From Brachionus plicatilis (taxonomy: Eukaryota > Rotifera > Eurotatoria > Ploima > Brachionidae): 64,000 bases of DNA. The position numbers and the translations under genes are program-made. The stretch spans positions 543,318 to 607,317 of the forward strand of contig QEOQ01000707.1 of NCBI GenBank assembly GCA_010279815.1, in the 5' to 3' direction. This document shows, in pieces, positions 1 through 10,440 of this stretch; position 1 is the first letter of the stretch, and each line of letters begins with the position of its first letter. The notes under the pieces are model-generated. The model made no database searches, was not told the DNA's origin, and saw nothing but the letters and a program-made list of their open reading frames with translations.

Positions 1-76
1 ATACAAAACTAAATCCAGCGAATTCGATAATCGAATTTAAAATAGCTACTATTAAAAACTTTTAAGACTAGGAAAA

Positions 77-2536
77 ATGTACAACATTACCCATATGAGC
101 CAAAATCGATCATTCAATGATTTGGTTGACCAAAATCTGCTAAAAATCGAAGTGTTCACAATGAGTCTGGTATTCACTTTGGCAGTCATTGGTAACACTG
201 TTGTCATTTTAACTTTGACTTTTGGTCATTTAATAAAGCCGAAAAAGTCTCGTGCAAAACATATTGCCAAACTTTCCCGCATGAATTTTTACATTTTGCA
301 TTTGTCAATAGCGGACATTTATGTAAGTTTTGGAAACATTCTCACAATGCTCATATGGCGCAAGAATAACAACCTGTTCTTTGGTGGCGACTTAACTTGT
401 CGCTTGGTAGTTTATTTTCAGCTAGTGTCAGTTTATTATTCCACTTATGTCCTAATGGCCATGACCATAGATCGCTATGAGGCAATTTGCCGGCCTTTTT
501 TGGGCCTGAGCTGGTCAAGACAAAGGGGACTGCTCTACATTACCATCGCATTTATAATAAGCCATTTACAAGGTTTGCCGCAGATTTATTTTTTTCGCCT
601 CCAAGAAATACCGGGTCTAAATGTTCCGGTTGTTACATGCTACGCTGTATTCAAGCCTCTAGTTCTACAGAATATCTATATTATTTACACCTGGGTGATG
701 CAGTTTTTGATTCCAATTTGCATCATAATTGGCTGCTATGCCACCATTTCAATCAAAGTTTTTAACAGTATTAAAGGAAAGAGTGAGTCGAACAAGTTCA
801 GATCGACTTTTGTGGCAAAGAATACAAGTGAAAATAGCTCTGGCTTAGTGGGAGCTGATAAGTCAAATTTTGAATGCAGCAAAACAGTAAATATTAATTC
901 TAATAGTTATTGTAATTCAGCGAGAAGTAAGTTTTCTTACAAGCTTGCATTCAGCGTAAGTTCAGATGTGTCTGGTCTGGAAGCTAGTCGTCTAATGCCA
1001 GAATTTAGACAGCATTGCCAAAAAAATTTCTCAAGATCAAAAATTAAAACAATCAAGCTTACATTGACAGTAATAATAATGTATATAATTTGTAGTACGC
1101 CCTATTTTATAGGAATGATTGTCAATGTAATGCTACCGGTTCACCTATTCAACATCAAAATAATAAGTATGCTTCTTTATTTTACTTTTTTTTTTCAATA
1201 ATAAATATGTAAATTCGAAATCAACACCTTTTGAAAATGATTTTTTTTGGATTAAAAAAATTTCTCCTAAGTTCCAAAATTAATCGAACTTTATATTAAA
1301 ATAATAATTTTTTGCCTTGAATACCAAGTGGAAGAGTGAATAAATGGTAAAAAATTATAATTTCTAAATTATAGCAATCCAAGAGTCAATTCTAGTCTTG
1401 AAAACAGACACTAGCAATTGATATTCAAATTTAAATTTTTAATTTTAAAGAGAAATGTATTATAAATTCGAATCTGTCAGATTTTTTTTTTTGTTACAAA
1501 AAAATAAACCACGATCTTTAGCAATCTTTTTTGTTTTTGAAAAGCTAAAAAAAAATCTATTTACCTCCCGTGTATTTAGAATTTGTTTTTTGATCAAGAT
1601 GGATCTTAATAAAAGTCTCGAAATTTTCTCAACACTTTTTTTTACAGTTCTTCGATGGTGGACTTGAAAAATAAAATTTCAAAAAATTTACCCTTTAATC
1701 AGAAATTCAAAAAATTCAATTCAATTCAATTCATTAAAAGGTTTTATTTATTCTATATTGGTTTAAAGGTTATTTTTTTTTCGAAGTCAAAAATTTTTTC
1801 ATATTATTCTGTCTAAGCTTCATGAGCATAAACCGTCCATACTAGTAATTGATACGACTCTGTTCTTAACAACCTCTGTCTTATCCAATGTGAATTCCAT
1901 CTCTTTCAGCTCTTCATCTCTCTTATTTTCTTTCATTTCGTTCTACCATTTTTCCTTTTTCCATCGGGAGCCCATAAAAAAGCGACAGCAAAATGTGAGG
2001 ATTACTCAAAGAGAAGATCAGGAGGTCGCTAACTATGGATAAATCCTCAGCCTCTTAGATTATTATTATTGCTATGAAGATTCTGTCTAAAAGAGAATCT
2101 AATTCGCAAAGATCGATTAATTTTGGACCCTTGATTATGAAAATTGTTTCGGAACCAAAAAAAAAGACTTTCGAATTTTAGGCTTTTCTAAAATTTCATA
2201 GATCTGAATAAAAATTCTAAATGACAAAATTTATGAGAAATGTAAATAATCTTAATATTTTTAACTTTTAGAGTATATGATTGTTCTGAGCTGTTTGTTG
2301 TTTCAATTGAATAGCTGTGTCAATCCATGGTTAGTATAAATTTATATAAAATTTTCATTTTTTTTAGTATAAAGTATTAAAATTTAAGGATTTATCTTTC
2401 GTTCAATGTCAGATTAAACTGTTTGAAAATGTAAGTTTTATTATTTATAAAAGCATCAATTAAATTTTTTCTAATTTTTAGATTTTATTTACTGCCCACG
2501 ATGAGAAAAAAATCAAGAAATGAAGCAAAAATTTAA
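77..2536 (+). CDS. Vasopressin/oxytocin-type neuropeptide GPCR (4 exons, complete)
   Basis: Rhodopsin-family receptor at the plasma membrane, probably for an oxytocin/vasopressin-like peptide and coupled to G proteins. My model joins exons 77-1166, 2272-2329, 2389-2430 and 2482-2536 (414 aa); all GT-AG junctions keep phase. Seen: N-glycosylation sites NIT and NRS before TM1, GNTVV in TM1, SRMNFYILHLSIADIY in TM2, DRYEAICRP at the TM3 end, SRSKIKTIKLTLTVI entering TM6, and TM7 with LNSCVNPWIY, which is assembled across two splice junctions. The third intracellular loop is long and Ser-rich; the C-tail is short and basic (RKKSR). The TM2, ICL3/TM6 and NSCxNPWIY patterns are those of the vasopressin/oxytocin receptor group. 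CCAP or neuropeptide-S receptors are close relatives and cannot be excluded without a tree. The single-frame reading through exon 1 would stop at 1201 before TM7, so splicing is required. Confidence 0.85.
1800..2060 (-). other. GC-richer patch in GPCR intron 1
   Basis: Within the 1.1-kb first intron this stretch is visibly less AT-rich than its surroundings. Read on the minus strand it gives a charged, stop-interrupted frame (about 60 codons, ending near 1819). I do not recognise it. It may be a transposon fragment. The rest of the intron shows only A/T runs. Confidence 0.25.
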
Positions 2537-3410
2537 ATACTAGATAATTTTTTTTGAATAAATTTATTTTTAAAAAAATTCTAAGTTTTTGTCAAGAAAT
2601 TAGATTACTGATCTAATATTATAAATTTTTTAATGTCTATCTTTGAGTTTAAAAATATGCTTGTTTATTTCGTTTATTTCATATAAATTTAATTCTAATA
2701 ATTCTAGATCACAAAAATTTTAAAAATGACTAAAAAATTTTCATACGGTAATTGGTCTAATTAAATTTAGTGATATAATTTCGAAAACAATCTTGAATTA
2801 AAAATTTAAAAAAATTATGTAAGGATAATTAGAATTACTTATATTTGTATTTCTAATTAAGATGTTATAATGGTCTTTTTTATATTTGTTTAGTCAGTTG
2901 CAATCGAATGAGCATAAAAAATTATATTTTACTCAAGATTTTGCGTTTTTTAAACATTTTCTTTTCGAGATTGTTTCCATATTTTAAATAGACATTGTTA
3001 AATTAAACATGATTTTTTTTAGCTTTGGTTATAATTTCTTTTCCTTTGATATTATGTTGTAACAAATTTAATCTTTCTGCTATTCAAAATGCAATTGGTC
3101 TTTCATGTGTCATCATTGACGGCGTTGAATACTGTAAATTTATTTATTTTTTTTAATTTAAAAGCCTATCAGCAAGTTTTAAACCTACTCAACATTGATT
3201 ATTTATGTTAAAACAAATGAATTAAGTACAATTATTTGTTACTTTTTTTATTTTTTCTATGGAACTTCAAATTTTTTTAATCAATAAATTAAGCTTATAA
3301 AAATATTCATTTTTTAATAAATAAATAATTCTTGGACACATGTTAATTATTGTCCATTTACTTTTATTTAAGATAGAGTTTTTATTAAAAAAATAAAATC
3401 TAATTTTTGA
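2537..3410. other. Intergenic AT-rich sequence
   Basis: No open frame, RNA gene or clear repeat seen beyond A/T runs; it holds the 3' UTR of the upstream receptor gene. Confidence 0.5.
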
Positions 3411-3411
3411 A

Positions 3412-3500
3412 TACATATACTTTTTCCGCGCGCACGGAAAAAGTATTAATTTTGATGCGCGGAAAAATTATCTTTTTTCAATGCGCGGAAAAAGTCTTTA
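3412..3500. repeat. GCGCGGAAAAAGT motif cluster with palindrome
   Basis: Three copies of a GCGCGGAAAAA(GT) motif within 90 bp, led by a palindrome at about 3419-3444 (actttttccg, 6-nt centre, cggaaaaagt). A decayed copy of the same motif in the same orientation lies at about 4313-4352, on the other side of the transposase fragment, so the two may be terminal or subterminal repeats of that element. Confidence 0.6.
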
Positions 3501-3594
3501 ATATGTTTTATACAATTTTTTATTATAAAAGATAGTTAAAGAAAATTTTTTAAGTCCAATTAAAATTAATAATAATGAAAAAAACAAAGACAAA

Positions 3595-4206
3595 TTATAG
3601 AATAAAATAACAATTTCCATTTTCTTCCATAATAATGTTATTATGTTCACCAGAACTTATTAAAAAGTTCGAAATAGACGCCAAATTATCGCTGCTATTT
3701 CCACTCGAATTTGAGCTATGATCTGTTAAATCTTGAGGGAGTTGCTGCGTAATTTGACTCACTATCGGTCTATTATTATTTCCTGATTCATCTTCATCTA
3801 AAGCGTCATCATAGATTTCTTCTTCTTCTGAATCTGAGTCGCTCATATCGCCAGAAAAGGCAATACATTTCTTTGTCATTTTTTCCTCCTCAGACATAGT
3901 AACGAGAATCATACTAATGTACTCATAGACCGTTAATTTCCATAAAATTAACATTTGACGACGAAATGTATAAGACGCATCTGTGTATACTACTAATTTA
4001 CGTCTATATGGTACAGGAATTTTTCCATGATAAGCAATGGCTATTTGATTTTCTTCAGTTTTAAGTGCCTCTATAGCTGAATAAATATTTGGATGATCGG
4101 TATTTATACTAATTTTTAATTTATTATGATAGCCTTCTATGTTATTGTCGGTTCTTGGGCCTTCATGGTCAAAATATGTTCCAGCTTTACATTTTCTTTG
4201 TTCATT
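3595..4206 (-). pseudogene. MULE-type transposase, C-terminal fragment
   Basis: The minus-strand frame is open for about 203 codons but has no methionine until the middle (3954), and a TGA precedes it at 4207-4209, so this is a 5'-truncated gene. It holds GPRTDNNIEGYHNKL followed by HPNIYSAIEALKTEENQ, the pattern after the catalytic core of MULE-like transposases found with FLYWCH domains in many invertebrates. Then comes a predicted helical stretch and a highly acidic tail (SDSDSEEEE). The DDE catalytic part is absent. GCGCGGAAAAAGT motifs flank it on both sides. It is probably a dead transposon remnant; the family call rests on my recognition of the motif. Confidence 0.6.
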
Positions 4207-4793
4207 TCAATTTTCAATTGTGATATTTTTTTCGATATTTATTATATAATTCTTAGATTGAGTGAATGTATTTAAATATTAATTATTTTTAATTATAATT
4301 TTTAAATTCCATTCACGAAAAAAGTATTATTTTTCAATGCCCAGAAAAAGTAACTGCAACGCTAATTTTTTATATGCTCAGACTACTAAGTTTTTATTTA
4401 ATTAATTGATTTTGAATATTTTTCAGTCAAAGTCTAAATTCACTTAAAAAATTTAATTATTATTTAGCCTAATTATAGAATCAGTTATGATTGTTTTAAT
4501 TTTTTTTTGTTCCGAAATTCAAAAAACTAAATTCATTTAAAGAAAAAATTTTGGGGACAATTTGATTAAATTGTGGTTTTCAAAAATTAATTCTTGAAAT
4601 TAAAAAAAATTCAAATATAAATGTTAAATGTAATATTTAAGTCTGCAGCTACCTTTTAAAATTTTCAATGGGAATTTATCTAATTCAAAATAAAATTTCA
4701 ATAAAAAATTTAATAATTTCAAGAAAGGAAAAATATTGCCATTTTTTAAATTTTAAGTGTTGACATAATTTTTCAATGATTATGTCATGTCAA

Positions 4794-4885
4794 GTTAAAA
4801 AATGGTAATTCCACTTGCAACACCAAGACCCTCAGCCTCTTCATCAATTAATCAATGATAACCACTGGAATTACCATTTTTTAAC
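4794..4885. repeat. 92-bp hairpin with perfect 20-bp arms
   Basis: Bases 4794-4813 are the exact reverse complement of 4866-4885 (arm gttaaaaaatggtaattcca). The 52-bp loop has no open frame. It is most likely a MITE or the fused ends of a DNA transposon. Confidence 0.8.
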
Positions 4886-5249
4886 ATAATACTAAGTATA
4901 TTAACTAAAAGAATCAACCTTTAGGATAGGCTTAATTTTTCGAATCCTTGAAAACTGAGTTTTAGAAGGCCATTTGATTAAAAAATCATAATAACCCATT
5001 AAATGAAAACCTGCAGTTTTTTTAAGATTTTAGGATAATGAGCTATATTTTACTAAATTAAAGGCTTTACATTCATATATTAAATTTTTCCAAGTTTTCA
5101 AATTTGATTATATTTCTGGTTCAGATTTGGACACAAATGGGAAGAAACTTGATTTTTAATGTAGATTTGATCGTCGGTAAATATAGTTTCTGGGTTATTA
5201 AGAAGTTTTTAAAAAAGATTTAGGAGTAAGTCTAGATTGATATAAAGTG

Positions 5250-5770
5250 GTTATCATTTATTTATTTTATTTATTTATTTATTCACATATCTTAACCCGA
5301 AATCCGCTCTGAATTCCTTCATCAGTCTAATAACCAAAATTGATCCGACTAAAGATTTATATAAATTTCCGTTTTGATTAAGATCCTAATTTTTGTTTGA
5401 CAGTATCTTAATTAAATCTAGCCCTGTATTGCAGCGTTCTTTAATTTCGTCTACCGGTAAAAAATTAAAATTTAATACCTAGAAATCTTAATTTCTTTTT
5501 GACTTTTTATTCTATTTCCATATATTTTTAAGTTAAGATTATGACTTTCTTGCATTAAGAGAAGACTACTCAACATGACTTTTCAACTGATATTTTCATT
5601 TTCCACTTAATAACCCATCGATCTAGTTCGTTGGTGTTTTTATTCATCATGTTTTTAGGTTGTCCTTTTTGTTGCAAATAAAAATGTAACTATGCCATCT
5701 GCGAAAAGCAGAGAGTATTCATTACTTATTTTGTTTCTTTGAGGGATGTCATTAATATACAGCACTGATT
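5250..5770 (-). pseudogene. Degenerate LINE reverse transcriptase fragment
   Basis: Minus-strand reading near 5630-5760 gives YINDIPQ followed about 15 residues later by LLFADGIV, the palm YADD region of non-LTR reverse transcriptases (the second D is changed to G). Further along, near 5290-5360, LYKSLVGSILVIRLMKEF matches the thumb/connection stretch of the same enzymes. Stops and frameshifts separate the pieces, so it is dead. It lies directly beside the foldback element at 5812. Confidence 0.6.
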
Positions 5771-5811
5771 TGCTAAAAGGATTTGAGGTTATTTAACGTT
5801 AATTAACGTTA

Positions 5812-6617
5812 TTTTACGTTAAAAAATGATATTTTACGACAAATTTCGTAAAATGACGTAAAATCACTTTTGTAAAATTACGAAAATTAACAGTAAATAA
5901 CGTTTTTTTTACGTAAAATAACGTTTATTTGATAAAATTACTGATTTTCAAAAATGCCTAAAAAACGCCAGATTTTGGCTATTTTGATTTTTTCAATAAA
6001 TTTTGTATTTTTTCGTAAAATTGCGTAAAAAATTATTATTTTGAGGTAAAAAATCGTAAATTTATTAAAAAAATGTAAAAATTTGTAAAAGTCTAATCTA
6101 TTTAATTTAATTTATTAATTTTACATTTAAAAATGATTGCATTCATTTTTATCAACGAGAAAATTCTCTTTATCCGGTCTCTTTGGTTTGTAATTTAAGT
6201 AATAGGAGTAACTGGTTTAAAAATTTCTCGTTGATAAAAATGAATGCAATCATTTTTAAATGTAAAATTAATAAATTAAATTAAATAGATTAGACTTTTA
6301 CAAATTTTTACATTTTTTTAATAAATTTACGATTTTTTACCTCAAAATAATAATTTTTTACGCAATTTTACGAAAAAATACAAAATTTATTGAAAAAATT
6401 AATAAAAAAAATTGGGATTGAAGATATTTTATTGAAAAAATCAAAATAGCCAAAATCTGGCGTTTTTTTGGCATTTTGAAAATCGGTAATTTTATGAAAT
6501 AAACGTTATTTTACGTAAAAAAAATGTTATTTACCGTTAATTTTCGTAATTTTACAAAAGTGATTTTACGTCATTTTACGAAATTTGTCGTAAAATTTCA
6601 TTTTTTAACGTAAATGA
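5812..6617. mobile_element. About 800-bp foldback element rich in CGTAAAA repeats
   Basis: The two halves are reverse complements: a left arm of about 350 bp and a right arm of about 390 bp that carries an extra block of about 45 bp near 6400. The turn is at about 6150-6236, where atcaacgagaaa pairs with tttctcgttgat around a short loop. Arm sequence is dominated by cgtaaaat/acgttatttt variants. There is no coding capacity. It sits just upstream of the first exon I can see of the sushi-domain gene and may have displaced that gene's 5' end. Confidence 0.85.
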
Positions 6618-6776
6618 GTAATTTTGATTAAAAAAAGAAGAAGAACATGTGATAACAAAAACTTTTTTTAAAGAAAAATGGACATAAATATTTATTCTTA
6701 ATATCCAATCTTATCTCATATATAATATTTTCTAATAATAAAATAAAATTTTAATTATTTTAACTTTTTTATTTAG

Positions 6777-8040
6777 CTGAATATGAATGTCTTACTGGCT
6801 ATGAGTTTATTAAAGATCAAACAAAAAAAAACATTTTATCAAATAATGGAGAATTAATGCAAAAATTTACATGCAAACGTAAAATTTAATAAAATAAAAG
6901 TAAAATAAAAAAATTTTAATTTTAAACTCAAACAATGAAGCTCAAGGATGTAAAGATAGTGCATCTCCTTCATCTGCATCAATCGATGCTAGTTTTAATA
7001 TTGAATATGTTTCTAAATATTGCGATCCAGCTTATTTACCAGGCTATTGTAAGCCAGAAAGTTCTCATGTTGATTTTAGATGCAAAGAAGGGTTTTCAAT
7101 TGACGAAAGATTTGGTAATTTTAAAATTTTGACTCATAATTTTGTCTTTATTTCATATTTTGAAAGGTTTTTTGCGGGTAAAATGTCTGACAAGTTATCT
7201 CTGGGACACAGTACCAATGTGTAAAAGAGGTAAGCTAATTAACTTTCAATTTAATTTTTTTTGTTTATTTTATATTCTAAAGGCTCATTAGTTGATTTAG
7301 AAAGCTTAACTAAAGTGACATCGACTTCTGCCTATGTCACCCAAATTCAAAATGTAAAATTTTGTACCGACAATTTTCCTGTACCAAAAAATCACGATCA
7401 GTCGAAGATATTATATGATCTTAAAAATGCATTTAATTTTTCTTTTCAGCCAAATTCTTTAATTTCATACCAATGTCTTCCGGGATATTTTGCTCAAAAG
7501 AACAAAATAATTCAATTTACTAAATGCAATTTGAATGGAACATGGAGCTCTATTGAAGATTGTGAACTTCATAAATGTTTGAGCAAGCTTCCAAAAAGAC
7601 CGCTAAATGGACGCCGCTCAGTCGAAATATTTTTTAATTTGAAAGGTCTGAATAATCAATCAGTTGTTAATTTTAGTTGTAATGATTTTTTTGAACACAT
7701 TGGACGCCATCAGGTATATTGCATCAACTATGAATGGGAAAATGATATGCCCACTTGTGTCCTCAAAAAAAACATTTGTTTGAATAAGCCACCTATTTTA
7801 TTTGAAAATTCAGTGCTAAAATCTTTGACAAAAATTAGAATAAAATTTGAGAATGATTATACAAATTGGAGTAATTTGACTCATTTTACAGAAGCCATGT
7901 ATACTTGCTTACCAGGCTATCGTTTCGAAGATTTTCATGATATTAAATATGAATATTTTGACAAGCTAGTTCCATTCAAAAAAGTATACTGCATTGGACC
8001 TAACAAATGGCAATCAATTCCTCAATGTGTTAGAGTTTAA
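6777..8040 (+). CDS. Multi-sushi (CCP) domain protein, 5' incomplete
   Basis: My model joins 6777-6878, 6941-7114, 7167-7229 and 7283-8040, all phase-consistent, ending at TAA 8038-8040. The first visible exon starts in mid-codon, so earlier exons are missing. Sushi/CCP hallmarks recur: YECLTGYEF, FRCKEGFSIDERF with W and C spacing (YLWDTVPMC), ISYQCLPGYFAQ followed by GTWSSIEDC, VNFSCNDFFEHIG followed by YEWENDMPTC, and AMYTCLPGYRFEDF followed by NKWQSIPQC. That gives about five modules. Such proteins are extracellular adhesion or complement-like factors. No TM segment follows the last module, so this end looks secreted. Upstream exons were not found between 5.0 and 6.7 kb, which is occupied by LINE and foldback DNA; the gene may be truncated. 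The second acceptor (6940 or about 6946) is ambiguous. Confidence 0.75.
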
Positions 8041-8157
8041 AATTTTTTCTAATATTTTCAAAATCGAAAAACGATAATAAAATTATTTTCTATTTGAATG
8101 TTTTTATTTTAATTTTTTTCCTTTTAATTAATTAACCTAAAAATTTGGGTTTTTGTG

Positions 8158-9015
8158 AAGTTCAGTACAAAGAACAGAAAAAAAATGATAAAAAATTAAA
8201 TAACTTTTTTGCTAAAAGTTTAAAATTAGCTGCGTAAATGCAGCACGTTACAACATTCAAAGTTGCATCAACTGTCAAAGACTTCTAATGATATGCAAAA
8301 TCTCTGCAAAATGCACTGCGCATGGGCACATTGAAATTTAATTCTTGCTAAATTTGCAGAGTTGTGCAGACCTTGATAGCTGATGCAACTTTGAATGGCA
8401 TTAGAACGTTTCATAGCAAGAAAAATCATAGCAAAGTGAAATTTTTGATAGCAAGGTTAATTTTTTTAATCGCAAGGTAAATTTCATAGCAAGCAAACAA
8501 TTTAATTAAGTTTATTAGAAATCAATTAGAAATAAAAAAGGAAATGATTTTTGATTTTTATTATTATTATTTTTTTTGGAAAAAGCACGACTGGATGATG
8601 AAAAAAACTAATCCAGACTTGTTTATAAGTCATAGTTTTAAGTCTAAGTAACAAAAATTAAAGTCATGACTTGGACTTTAATTTAATAAATTAATTTTAG
8701 TGTCTTATCTTCAAAATTTAAATTTAAATTCTCAATTTATTGACACAATTATACTCTATTGTACAACTTACATACGGTTAGTAAATTTGAAGCTCGGACT
8801 ATCTACTAAAAAATTCTCATATTCTATCGGTAAATAGAAAAAAAAAACTTGCAATGAAATCTTGTTGCAATGAAACAGTTACCTGCAATGAAAAATAACT
8901 TGCTATGAAACGTTACAGAGCCCTTTGAATGTTGCAGCGTGTTGCATTTACGGAGCTGATTTTAATGTTTTAGCAAAAAAGTTATTTAATTTTTTATCAT
9001 TTTGTACTGAATTTT
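8158..9015. mobile_element. Composite foldback element
   Basis: Outer arms about 8158-8275 and 8925-9015 are reverse complements, sharing for example ataacttttttgctaaaa. Inside is a second inverted pair (about 8256-8280 with 8375-8398, around caaagttgcatca) and a third short one (aacgtttcatagcaag at about 8408 and its complement at about 8897). Stacked palindromes of this kind suggest one foldback inserted into, or rearranged with, another. No open frame. Confidence 0.7.
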
Positions 9016-9092
9016 ACACAACAAAAATTTTTTGATCCCAAAAAGGCTAAAAAAAATAATTTTTTATAATAAAATTTTTGTAAAGGATTGAA

Positions 9093-9241
9093 GGCAATGT
9101 GAAATTTTAGTACAAAATTCGGTTGCACAAAATTTGTACAACATTGTATTTTTTATAGAGCCATTTTTGCACAATTAGAAAATAAATTATAGCGTTTTTA
9201 CTTTTTGTACTGTAATTTTTGTACTAAAATTTCACATTGCC
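9093..9241. mobile_element. About 150-bp hairpin MITE
   Basis: Starts with ggcaatgtgaaattttagta and ends with its complement (tactaaaatttcacattgcc), with a roughly palindromic interior. The terminal sequence resembles that of the foldback at 24238 (ggcattgtgaaatttca), which suggests related families. Confidence 0.75.
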
Positions 9242-9944
9242 GGATTGAAATGAAAATAATTTCAATCTTTAAAACATTAAATAAAAATCTTTTTGATATC
9301 CCAACACAAATTTTCATCATCAAAGTTTTAGTTTATTCAAAACACTTTTTTTGGCACATTATTTAACTGGTGATGTACAAAAATTGCAATTTTAAAACCA
9401 TTAAATTTGCTTCTGCAACTTTTAGCAACTTTTGAACAAATTTTAATAACTTGAAAGCAACTTTGTTGCCATAAAGAAAAAAATGACTAAAACCCCAACT
9501 TTAAACTTTGCGCGCTTACAATTTAATACATGACTTGTATTTTTGGTTAAATTAACAGCTGGATACAAAAATAAACAGCGTTCCTGAAGAAAATCAAGTT
9601 GCCAAAAAATTTATTTAAATACGCGATTGCAAAGTTTAAAAAACATTTTAGCGACGGTTCTAAGCCATAAATGGAGCTATTCAAAGCAGCTAGAATTTTT
9701 GATTCAAATCAAATAAAATAATATCGAAGTTATGGTTGTCAAGAGCCGGTGGATAAAAGGTAGAATTTTGATGATGATATTTTGCCTTTAAAATGTAAAA
9801 TTGAAACAGAAAATTAAAATTTTTTTACTTTCAAATAGAATTTGGAAAAGCTATGTTGTACCTAAAATGGAGGATGAAACAATGACTTATTTTAATCAAT
9901 TTTAAAAAATAAAGCTTTTATTAAAAATACATTATAAGCCACCA
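9242..9944. other. Intergenic AT-rich sequence
   Basis: No open frame or named repeat seen. A slightly less AT-rich patch at 9640-9770 is unassigned. Confidence 0.4.
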
Positions 9945-10430
9945 TAACTCTGCCGTAAGCCGGTCCCAAGCCCAGGATGAGAAAAGAGGAGGGTGGTGGC
10001 AGCCACACTATGTGGTCTTCTACGAGTCTGAAGAAGAGCTGTATTACGGGTCCTGTCGTATCGTATGTTTCACATTACGGGTCCTGTTGTCCTAGTCCTG
10101 TCGTATGAGGGTGCCGCTGGCTTGACCATCATCCAGTATAGAATCTTAGCAGAGCGAGAACTTGTTTTACAGCTGACCCTCTTTGGATAGCCGTAACTTT
10201 GGAAGCACTAAAGTTAAGGCATTCTCTCTTTCTAAATTGAGAATGTCGCTTGGTTTGTGGTTCCAAGCTAGTCTAAATAGTAGCCGAGTTCGCAGCCAAA
10301 TTAAAAGTGCTCGGATGAGTGGCGCTGTTTATGATGAACGTCCCACGTGCTTCTTAGGGGAAGACGCCGTCATAACTATGCCGTATGCCGGTCCCAAGCC
10401 CGGATGAAAAAATAGGAGGGTGACAAAAAT
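9945..10430. repeat. GC-rich block between two direct repeats
   Basis: A block of roughly even base composition in an AT-rich region. It begins and ends with copies of one sequence of about 45 bp: a gccgta-gccggtcccaagccc core, then ggatgaraaaa and aggagggt, at about 9948-9996 and 10378-10424. The core can form a small hairpin (ccgg, loop, ccgg). A 74-codon plus frame (10183-10407) crosses it but runs into the repeat, so I do not call a gene. The form is that of a retroelement tail or a satellite unit; I could not name it. Confidence 0.5.
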
Positions 10431-10440
10431 TTCTTTCCAA

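Noticed and set aside
487..765. 92-codon plus-strand frame inside the GPCR
   Set aside because: Out-of-frame shadow of GPCR exon 1, which has clear family motifs.
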